Assembly (NCBI RefSeq): GCF_027887165.1
Contig: NC_077228.1
Location: 108,140,043-108,204,042 of the forward strand
DNA: 64,000 bases
Source: Monodelphis domestica
Taxonomy: Eukaryota > Chordata > Mammalia > Didelphimorphia > Didelphidae
Reading direction: 5' to 3'
Shown: positions 59,401 through 62,097 of the stretch, one piece after another
How the letters are laid out: the number at the start of each line of letters is the position of its first letter
Numbering within the stretch: position 1 is the first letter of the stretch
Position numbers and translations under genes: made by a program
The notes under the pieces: generated by a model
Told to the model about the DNA's origin: nothing
Databases searched by the model: none
What the model saw: only the letters and a program-made list of their open reading frames with translations

Positions 59401-60092
59401 GCATCTGAAAATAGCTCCTAGTTGATTGACTGAAGCTACAATTATGATCATTGTGGCTGAAGGAGTGATTGAAGGCTGGTAGTACTCTGTCCCTCCAAAT
59501 GGCTCTATCTTCACAATGGCTTCCTCAATCCAAATGGCTCCCTCTCCCCAAATCCCCACCTTCTTCCCTGTGGGATTTGGTCACACAACAATCACAAGGC
59601 CTGATTTTGTCAATTTTTCAGGTAAGAATGATTTTAAACTGTTCAAGGTTATTATGGGGGGAATTAGTTATTCTTTATGAGTCTCAGTTTCCCCATCTGT
59701 AAGAGGAAGCCATTCCAGCTTTTTGAGGGAAGAAGAATGTTGACATAGTCAACAAGTCTAGTACTCCTGGACCACTTTTTCTCTGCTCATCATTTATAGC
59801 CTTAGGTACTTGCTGCTCCTTCTATTGGCTTACTGCCCTGTTGCCTATACCTAGACAGAGAACCCCTTGCCTCTGCTTATTGACTCACAGATGTTGCTTC
59901 ATCCTGATTATCATATGGAAAGCCCTCTCCTCCCCAAGGTTCTTTAGTCACATTATTTCCCATGCTTTTAGTCAGCTCAGACTCCCCTTAATCCCCTTCC
60001 TCTTGACCTTGGTGTTACCTATGTAAGCCATCACTGGGCAGACTGAAGAAGCAAATGAGCCAGGCTACCAGCAGGACCTCCCAGCAGTCCAT
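27577..60092 (-). CDS. Pepsin-family (A1) aspartic protease, nine exons, divergent PAG/chymosin-like member
   Basis: Seen: nine exons (60092-60019, 53750-53621, 52660-52537, 50712-50594, 49206-49010, 38950-38834, 37101-36960, 35491-35393, 27738-27577), each bounded by AG and GT, join to an open frame of 387 codons plus TGA. Layout: signal peptide about residues 1-22, propeptide to about 60, then two lobes. Lobe 1 has FDTGSSDFW (catalytic D89, W96) and flap Tyr134; lobe 2 has D273 in D-I-G-T-S. Cys264-Cys268 and Cys306-Cys343 match pepsin disulfides 2 and 3. Sequons lie at N106, N126, N241 and N377. Family knowledge: A1 proteases are secreted zymogens of about 380-390 residues that cleave peptides with two aspartates. 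Inference: secreted glycoprotein with reduced or no protease activity, closest in style to pregnancy-associated glycoproteins or chymosin. The exact orthologue cannot be named without a search. The start was chosen for its strong context (A at -3, G at +4) and the hydrophobic leader. Confidence 0.93.
27850..28690 (-). mobile_element. L3/CR1-type LINE fragment in intron 8 flank side, minus strand
   Basis: Starts with a CACAGAATCTTGGCACTGGAAGG edge, then CATCTAGTCCAACC, CAGCCCATTCCA, TTTGTCCTCCTCTGG and TGTGGTACCCAGGACT: the antisense order of a CR1/L3 3' end. It lies in intron 8 just upstream of exon 9. Confidence 0.7.
28715..28908 (+). mobile_element. tRNA-derived marsupial SINE
   Basis: First of three same-orientation copies in a row. 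Head GAAGCTAGGTATCTCAGTGG, end AACAAAGAGTAAAGTT. Confidence 0.88.
28934..29098 (+). mobile_element. tRNA-derived marsupial SINE, internally shortened
   Basis: Second of the trio. Lacks part of the B-box-side segment (GAATTCATGACACTTCC) and ends near CAGTATTGGT. Confidence 0.85.
29126..29250 (+). mobile_element. tRNA-derived marsupial SINE, internally deleted
   Basis: Third of the trio. GGGGGCAGCTAAGTAGCTCAATGG head, then a jump to TTCTAAGACAGAAGGTAAA. Confidence 0.85.
29715..29900 (-). mobile_element. tRNA-derived marsupial SINE, minus strand
   Basis: Reverse copy in intron 8 ending at the GGGGACAGCTAGGTAGCAC head (29880-29900). Confidence 0.85.
30695..30893 (-). mobile_element. tRNA-derived marsupial SINE, minus strand
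   Basis: Full-length reverse copy; head GGGGGACAGCTGGGTATCTC near 30871-30893. Confidence 0.92.
31440..31861 (+). mobile_element. Old L1 ORF2 fragment (part 1)
   Basis: Degraded RT region with [13 protein letters not shown] near 31753 followed by a [11 protein letters not shown]-like stretch. Split from 32046-32335 by a SINE. Confidence 0.65.
31862..32045 (-). mobile_element. tRNA-derived marsupial SINE inside old L1, minus strand
   Basis: Reverse copy with GCAGCTAGGTGACTCAGTGG head at its right end. Confidence 0.88.
32046..32335 (+). mobile_element. Old L1 ORF2 fragment (part 2)
   Basis: Continues the L1 of 31440-31861 ([17 protein letters not shown]-like pattern, then RT thumb-side sequence). 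Confidence 0.6.
32338..32465 (+). mobile_element. MIR-type SINE fragment
   Basis: Blocks CTAACATTTATATACTG, CTATGTCAGGTACTATGATAAGCAC and CTCACAATAACCCTGTGAGG are the well-known MIR-family order. Confidence 0.65.
32500..33510. other. Unassigned 1-kb stretch in intron 8, possibly an old LTR
   Basis: Lies between two old L1 fragments. Ends read TGTAAGAG and CCTTTACA, a weak inverted pair compatible with an LTR, but no promoter layout or target duplication is convincing. Confidence 0.3.
33515..34665 (+). mobile_element. Old L1 ORF2 C-terminus fragment, interrupted by a SINE piece
   Basis: Pattern of L1 ORF2 end: PYTTFHNRF-like, then [18 protein letters not shown]-like near 34092 and a [11 protein letters not shown] stretch near 34425. 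Highly decayed. A SINE tail piece lies at 33862-33985. Confidence 0.6.
33862..33985 (+). mobile_element. tRNA-derived marsupial SINE, 3' part only
   Basis: Begins at CCTCAGATGCTTCCTAGCTG; head missing. Confidence 0.75.
34675..34806 (+). mobile_element. tRNA-derived marsupial SINE, 5'-truncated
   Basis: From CCAGACCTGGAGTCAGGAGG to AAGATAGAAAATAGG. Confidence 0.78.
34807..35012 (+). mobile_element. tRNA-derived marsupial SINE, full length
   Basis: GGGGGAAGCTGAGTGGCTCAGTG head to an AAGATGGGAGATAAAAGC end with an A tail. Abuts the preceding partial copy. Confidence 0.92.
35200..35300 (+). mobile_element. SINE head fragment
   Basis: TTCAGTGGATAGAGTGCTAG...GTTAAAATTCAGTCTCAGATAC...CTGTGACCCTGG, a tRNA-derived SINE head about 100 bp from exon 8's donor side. 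Confidence 0.6.
35393..35491 (-). CDS. Aspartic protease exon 8
   Basis: 99 nt, the standard size. It encodes [19 protein letters not shown]...YVLQ, matching the LPDIVFTING...YILQ stretch of pepsin. Cys306 is the first half of disulfide 3. Acceptor CCACAG, donor GTAAGC. Intron 8 is 7.7 kb. Confidence 0.93.
35690..35925 (+). mobile_element. Second marsupial SINE family (GGAAATGGCAAAACCACTCC body)
   Basis: tRNA-like head, then CTCAGTTTCCTCGACTATAAAATG and the body with CACTCCAG...GCTAAGAAAACCCCACATGG...GACTGGTGAAGACTAAGCAA. Lies in intron 7. Confidence 0.8.
36365..36570 (-). mobile_element. Second marsupial SINE family, minus strand
   Basis: Reverse of the same body: TGGTTTTCTTGGCAAGTACAGGAGTGGTTT...TTCCTTCTCCAG, tRNA-like head at the right end. 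In intron 7. Confidence 0.8.
36960..37101 (-). CDS. Aspartic protease exon 7: altered second catalytic motif (DIGTS)
   Basis: 142 nt, the standard size. It encodes CEDGC (disulfide 2) and then [14 protein letters not shown]. The catalytic aspartate (D273, pepsin Asp215) is kept, but the next residue is Ile (ATA) where the family has Thr (ACN), one transition away. Acceptor CATACAG, donor GTGAGG. Confidence 0.93.
37340..37540 (+). mobile_element. tRNA-derived marsupial SINE
   Basis: Copy in intron 6, GTTAGCTGGCTCAGTGGTTTGAG head to AGAGAAAGTAAAGG end. Confidence 0.88.
37909..38086 (+). mobile_element. tRNA-derived marsupial SINE with target duplication and internal deletion
   Basis: Framed by AAGAGTCTATGG at 37897-37908 and 38087-38098. 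About 30 bp of the usual CTAGCTGTGTGACC...GGCAAGTCA segment is missing. Young by its perfect duplication. Confidence 0.93.
38468..38649 (+). mobile_element. tRNA-derived marsupial SINE with target duplication
   Basis: Framed by AATAGTCTATGGCAG (38453-38467) and AATAGTCAATGGCAG (38650-38664). Full length, about 180 bp from exon 6's donor. Confidence 0.92.
38834..38950 (-). CDS. Aspartic protease exon 6
   Basis: 117 nt, the standard pepsinogen exon size. It encodes [19 protein letters not shown] and then a W-Q-I segment, matching VIFGGIDSSYYTG...YWQITVD of pepsin. It adds a sequon (N241-T-S) and an extra cysteine (Cys244) not present in pepsin A. Acceptor TTTCAG, donor GTCAGG. Confidence 0.92.
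39470..39645 (+). mobile_element. tRNA-derived marsupial SINE, 5'-truncated
   Basis: From ACCAGACTTAGAGGTAGGAGG to GGAAGGTAAGGGTT. In intron 5. Confidence 0.88.
40155..40350 (+). mobile_element. tRNA-derived marsupial SINE
   Basis: AGGGCAACTAGATAGTTAAG head to an AAGGGAAGGGTTT end with an A-rich tail. In intron 5. Confidence 0.9.
40478..40585 (+). mobile_element. tRNA-derived marsupial SINE, 3' part
   Basis: Starts near CTCAGCTGTGTGACCCTAGGC; ends AAGACAGAAAGGAATG. Confidence 0.72.
40650..41640 (-). mobile_element. L3/CR1-type LINE fragment, minus strand
   Basis: ATAGAATTTTATAGTTGGAAGG edge, then AGGAAACCCATAATCTCAC, GGTTGCCCTCCTTTGGACCC and TGTGGTGCCCAGAATC: antisense CR1/L3 order, about 1 kb. 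In intron 5. Confidence 0.72.
41915..42105 (-). mobile_element. tRNA-derived marsupial SINE, minus strand
   Basis: Reverse copy, head GGACAGCTAGGTGGCACAG at the right end. Confidence 0.88.
42300..43015 (+). mobile_element. L2-type LINE fragment
   Basis: Order CTGCCTCCAGGGTCTC...CCAGTCCATCC...GCTGCCAGTTTAGTC..., CCTTCAATAGCTGCTCCTTATT and AGGCCAAAGTCTAATC...GGAGGCCTTCC matches the 3' region of L2-type elements. Old. Confidence 0.6.
43116..43762 (+). mobile_element. L1 3' end (ORF2 C-terminus and 3' UTR)
   Basis: Matches 8120-8770 of copy 1: GGGTTTGTACCCCAAAGAGAT, then an open stretch 43200-43403 ([23 protein letters not shown] pattern), a 3' UTR with CAGTGGAACTGCTCAT, and an A tail near 43750. 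5'-truncated insertion in intron 5. Confidence 0.88.
43785..43895 (+). mobile_element. tRNA-derived marsupial SINE, internally deleted
   Basis: AAGGGCAACTAGGACC head joined to CTGATTGTTTAGCC...GGAAGGGAAGGGTTT end. Confidence 0.8.
44060..44300 (+). mobile_element. Old L1 5' UTR fragment
   Basis: GAGCTAAGATGGCCCC (YY1-type word) then CAGGAACTTCTTAAACATCC, the L1 promoter start. Separated from 44707 by a GATA microsatellite region. Confidence 0.5.
44408..44471. repeat. (GATA)n microsatellite
   Basis: About 16 perfect GATA units. Confidence 0.98.
44707..45315 (+). mobile_element. Old L1 5' UTR and ORF1 start
   Basis: GC-richer 5' UTR, then CAACAGCAAAAGAAACAAGC-like ORF1 start and a [13 protein letters not shown]-like stretch parallel to LDTFYGAKIQNTE of copy 1. 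Confidence 0.6.
45468..45652 (-). mobile_element. tRNA-derived marsupial SINE, minus strand
   Basis: Reverse copy, diverged; head GAGGCACAGCTGAGTAGCAC at the right end. Confidence 0.86.
45655..46560. other. Intron 5 sequence, mostly unassigned
   Basis: A MIR-like antisense piece at about 46015-46105 (CATTTTACAGATGAAGCCAC) and a run of 14 G at 46215-46228; nothing else recognised. Confidence 0.4.
46563..46741 (-). mobile_element. tRNA-derived marsupial SINE, minus strand
   Basis: Reverse copy; head GGGCAGTTAGGTGGCTCAGTGG at the right end. Confidence 0.92.
46742..47498. other. Intron 5 sequence, unassigned
   Basis: No exon or clear repeat recognised. Confidence 0.35.
47500..47640 (-). mobile_element. 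tRNA-derived marsupial SINE, head missing, minus strand
   Basis: TTTAACCCTTTACTGACCATC to GTGTCTGAGGCC; stops before the head. Confidence 0.82.
47790..48180 (+). mobile_element. Two MIR-type fragments in tandem
   Basis: Both end in CTCATCTGTAAAAT blocks (47973 and 48118). The first has a small insertion after TTATTTAATAATAC. Confidence 0.55.
48240..49000. other. Intron 5 sequence near exon 5, mostly unassigned
   Basis: A MIR-like CTCAATCTCCTCATGTGTAAAATG piece at about 48290 and AT-rich spacer. Confidence 0.35.
49010..49206 (-). CDS. Aspartic protease exon 5
   Basis: 197 nt, one codon shorter than the usual pepsinogen exon. It carries family signatures FDGVLGLG and [11 protein letters not shown] followed by VFSIYFS, matching the FDGILGL...PVFDN...LFSVYLS core of pepsins and chymosin. 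Donor GTGAGG. Intron 5 downstream is the longest (about 10 kb). Confidence 0.94.
50594..50712 (-). CDS. Aspartic protease exon 4: flap
   Basis: 119 nt, the standard size of this exon in pepsinogen genes. It encodes the SSTYQ turn and the active-site flap, read here as HYASGWVEG; Tyr134 equals pepsin Tyr75, and the following Gly of the usual YGTG is Ala. A second sequon (N126-G-S) sits just before the flap. Donor GTGAGT. Confidence 0.93.
50925..51045 (+). mobile_element. tRNA-derived marsupial SINE, 3' part
   Basis: CCTAGTTGTGTGACTCTGGGC to GAGACAGAAATTTGGGG. In intron 3. Confidence 0.75.
51990..52120 (+). mobile_element. tRNA-derived marsupial SINE, 5'-truncated
   Basis: CTTCCTAGCTGTGTGACCC to GGAAGGCAAGGGTT with an A tail. 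In intron 3. Confidence 0.85.
52537..52660 (-). CDS. Aspartic protease exon 3: first catalytic aspartate
   Basis: 124 nt, acceptor TGCCTACAG, donor GGTAAG. It encodes the pepsin N-lobe strand with [22 protein letters not shown]89 is catalytic Asp32 of pepsin and W96 is Trp39. Cys102 aligns with pepsin Cys45, but no partner equivalent to Cys50 follows; that place holds an N-S-T sequon (N106) instead. Confidence 0.94.
52800..53010 (+). mobile_element. MIR fragment in intron 2
   Basis: CTGTGTGGCCTTGGGCAACTC...GAGCCTCAAGTTGCTCATCTATAAAATGGGG, clear MIR order. Confidence 0.7.
53020..53515 (-). mobile_element. L1 ORF1 fragment in intron 2, minus strand
   Basis: T-rich stretch whose reverse complement encodes ORF1-like coiled-coil sequence. 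Ends about 100 bp before exon 2's donor. Confidence 0.5.
53621..53750 (-). CDS. Aspartic protease exon 2: propeptide and start of mature enzyme
   Basis: 130 nt after a pyrimidine-rich acceptor ending GGTCAG. It begins RIALKKM, matching the basic start of pepsinogen propeptides (IPLKK-type), and ends LTDIAD, aligning with the NYLD segment just before lobe 1. Between these lies an acidic stretch ([13 protein letters not shown]) where pepsinogens carry a longer basic segment. The donor is GTAAAT, a non-consensus but plausible 5' splice site. A longer open frame runs past this donor, but exon 3 joins in frame here. Confidence 0.87.
54320..54500 (+). mobile_element. MIR-like SINE
   Basis: CAGGGAGATTTGAACTTAGAGCC...TGTGATCCTGGGTAAGTC...CCATAAAATGGGG. 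Confidence 0.6.
54505..54702 (-). mobile_element. tRNA-derived marsupial SINE, minus strand
   Basis: Full reverse copy in intron 1; follows or interrupts the MIR-like copy. Confidence 0.9.
54720..55430. other. Intron 1 sequence, unassigned
   Basis: AT-rich to 55000, then no recognisable exon or repeat. Confidence 0.35.
55432..55680 (-). mobile_element. Second marsupial SINE family, minus strand
   Basis: TTAGTCACATCTGACTCTTTGTGAC...AAGATACTGGAGTCATTTGCC...GCCTAGGGTCACATAGCTAG. In intron 1. Confidence 0.85.
55975..56110 (-). mobile_element. MIR-type fragment, minus strand
   Basis: GGTAGGGAAACTGAGGTTAGGAGACTTGCCCAAG, antisense MIR. Confidence 0.65.
56480..57065 (+). mobile_element. L2-type LINE 3' fragment split by a SINE
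   Basis: 56490-56660 and 56945-57065 carry CCTACCTAG..., TCTGTGAAGCCTTTTCCCAGCC-type L2 sequence; the SINE at 56668-56930 lies between. Confidence 0.55.
56668..56930 (+). mobile_element. Second marsupial SINE family
   Basis: CTAGGTGGCACTATGAATAAAG head, CCTTAGTTTCCTCATCTG, then AAATGCTCCAGTATCTTTACC...AAAAGCCCAAATGAAG body. Confidence 0.85.
57105..57296 (+). mobile_element. tRNA-derived marsupial SINE
   Basis: GGGGCAGCTGAGTAAATAGAG head to GAAAAGGGTTT end. In intron 1. Confidence 0.9.
57440..57800 (+). mobile_element. L2-type LINE fragments
   Basis: GTCAACTCCTTAAAGGTCGGAGTC...CACAGTGTTAGCACAACCC (L2 3' end), then CTGCCTCAAATCTCTGTCCCC...CTGCCAAAGTGATTTTCC. Confidence 0.6.
57835..58160 (-). 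mobile_element. Second marsupial SINE family, minus strand, split by a palindromic AT array
   Basis: 57835-57970 and 58076-58160 are the two parts of one copy. The middle, where CACACAGCTAG normally sits, is replaced by the array at 57970-58075. Confidence 0.8.
57970..58075. repeat. Palindromic ATAGCTATT array
   Basis: Repeats of ATAGCTATT/ATAGCTATTA in alternating spacing, largely self-complementary, over about 105 bp. Confidence 0.9.
58495..59390 (+). mobile_element. L2-type LINE fragment interrupted by a SINE
   Basis: CTTGACTTTCAAAGTCCTTCC..., TCTGGACCCCATGCC, then after the SINE ATTCAACGTAAATACCACC and CAGCTTAGCACAGTGCCTGG...GCTAAATAAATATTTATTGG, the L2 3' end. A TAGATA repeat lies at about 59247-59278. 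Confidence 0.7.
58918..59106 (-). mobile_element. tRNA-derived marsupial SINE inside L2, minus strand
   Basis: Reverse copy; head GAGGTAGCTAGGTAGTACAG at the right end. Confidence 0.88.
60019..60092 (-). CDS. Aspartic protease exon 1: signal peptide
   Basis: 74 coding nt. It encodes [20 protein letters not shown] and a few further residues, a short N-terminus followed by a hydrophobic core with small residues before the likely cleavage near residue 22. It ends in phase 2 at a GTAACA donor. Intron 1 is 6.3 kb. Confidence 0.9.
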
Positions 60093-60157
60093 CCTGGTCT
60101 ATCTGTCTGTCTGGTCTGAGATCGGGGCTGCTTGTTCTTTCCCAAGGCTCCATTTGC

Positions 60158-60167
60158 CTTTATATAC
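60158..60167 (-). promoter_or_regulatory. TATA box of the aspartic protease gene
   Basis: On the minus strand this reads TATATAAAGG, 66 bp before the start codon. That would place the cap site near 60130 with a 5' UTR of roughly 35-40 nt, typical of pepsinogen-type genes. Confidence 0.75.
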
Positions 60168-60169
60168 TA

Positions 60170-60970
60170 CTGAATTCTAGTTGGGATCCTCCTCTCCCCT
60201 GATTTATAGACTGGATGGACAGGAGTAATAAATCCCAAGCTGAGGGCTAACCCTTGGTACAGCGCCTGGTTTCACCTGTTTCTAGTCAGGGCAACAGGGG
60301 GAAAGAGGGGGAGGGCTGGTGGTGGGAAAGTAGACATCTGTTCAGTCACATCAGCAGGTCTATAAATCTGTCACTCTGGTATCACGGTGGCCTGTCCTGG
60401 GTTCCATGCTGTAGGTGACCTCAGGAATGAGATGGAAAACAAACCCTCAGTGGGTCCAGGAGAGAATTAAGCCAGAATGCAGGTTCCTGAATGGTCAGAT
60501 CTGGGCTCCCTCCAGCCCACAGCCCTTGAGGTTTTCTCATCATCCTTCAGTGACCACAGAAGTATTCTCAATCTTGATCTTGTCACAAACATGTTGTATA
60601 ACTGTACTATGTAACTGGAGGAAATTCATTATTCTCTATGGATCTTAACTTCTCCATCTATAGTGTAGAGTAAACCCTCCAGACTCAATGCTGATTTTTC
60701 TGGGCAATACAAAGCTGTGGGTGAAACACAGAAGGGAAACTTCGGGGTTCCCAGGCTCCCAGCTCTGTTCTCTTCTTCCCCTATTGATGGCTTCTCCCTC
60801 TCATTCTCTCTAGAGGATACTCCTTCTCTGTGAAAACCAACAATATTTCCTTTATAGGTGCATCCCAAACTGGGCTGCCTTCTGTCTTTTGACAATATCA
60901 GCAGCAAAACTAAACCCTTCTTTATCCTTCTTATCTAAAGAGTTTGACTTTACTCATAAAATTGAGATTG
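60170..60970. other. Upstream flank of the protease gene
   Basis: Presumed promoter-proximal sequence beyond the TATA box. No second gene or repeat recognised. Confidence 0.4.
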
Positions 60971-60974
60971 ATGC

Positions 60975-61140
60975 AGTGAGGCAACACAGTGGATAGAGTA
61001 TCAGGCCTAGAGTCAGGAGGACCTGGGATCAAACCTGACCTCAGACAGTTCCTTGATGTGTGACCCTGGGCAAGACACTTAACCCCCATTGCCCAGCCCT
61101 GAGAATTCTAAGACAGAAAGGGAAAGGGTTAAATTTTTTA
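60975..61140 (+). mobile_element. tRNA-derived marsupial SINE
   Basis: GTGAGGCAACACAGTGGATAG head, AAAGGGAAAGGGTTA end. Confidence 0.86.
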
Positions 61141-61644
61141 AAAGGCACAGAGAGGTCATCGACTGTGAGCCTCTTCTTTCTCCCATGCTTTTATTCAGGT
61201 TCCTTCAACAACATCTTTCATTCTCTCCTGCTTTGCTCTGGCCCCAGAGGATGAGGTGGCCCTTCTCCTGGACAAGACTAACCCCTTTGCTTGTGCCTTA
61301 AGCCCATTCCCTCCTGTCTCTTCCAAGAGTTTGTCTCTTCAGTCCATCCCTCCTCTATATCATCCTTGGTCTCATCACATCTACTTGCTCCTTCCTTGTT
61401 GATTACAAATAAAGCTATGGCTTCCTCTATCATTATATGAGATTTCCCTTAACTCTGACACCTTACATTGCCTACTTCTCTCTTCCCTTTCTGGGATTGG
61501 GACTGATGCTGTGATTTCATCCATGCAGGGAGCTCTCAGTAAGGATCTCCTTCTACCAAAGCTCCTCTGCAATTCAGTCATTAAAAACAACAACAACAAC
61601 CAAAAAAAAAAAACACCTTTCTGCCTTTGCATCAATTCATAGAG

Positions 61645-61793
61645 TGTCTAAGACTCAGACAGTTCCTAGTGGCCTGACCCTGGGCAAGTCACTTAACCCC
61701 CATTGCCTAGTCCTTACGATTCTTCTGCCTTGGAATTGAGACTTGGTGTTCATTCCTAGACAGAAGGTAAAGAAGGTAATAGTTTTTAAAAAC
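61645..61793 (+). mobile_element. tRNA-derived marsupial SINE, 5'-truncated
   Basis: GACTCAGACAGTTCCTAGTGG to CTAGACAGAAGGTAAAGAAGG. Confidence 0.84.
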
Positions 61794-61794
61794 C

Positions 61795-62097
61795 AAGATG
61801 ATTTAATTTGTATTTCTCTAAATTGTAATTATTAATATCATTTTTTCATGTGGCTATATATAGCTTTTATTTCTTCATCCAAAATCTCTCTTTTCATGTC
61901 TTTTCACCATTTATTAATTGAGGAATGGTTTGTATTCTTATAAATTTGACAAAATCCTTGTTATATTTTAGACTTTGATACAAGAAATCATCTACAAAAT
62001 CACCTCTCCAATTTTTTATGTTCCTTCTTATCTTGGTTATGTTAGTTTTATTTATACAAAAAACTTTTAATTTAATGTTTTTCTTTTTTCAAATACT
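61795..62097 (-). mobile_element. L1 ORF2 C-terminus fragment, minus strand
   Basis: The reverse complement contains CCATTCCTCAATTAATAAATGG, the counterpart of CCATTCTCCAATTGATAAATGG at 7799 of copy 1, followed by ORF2 C-terminal sequence. Confidence 0.7.

Noticed and set aside
27577-60092. The protease gene as a processed or decayed pseudogene
   Set aside because: It has introns, all splice dinucleotides are intact, the 387-codon frame is open, and TATA box, start context and AATAAA are in place. Only the DIG change points to lost activity.
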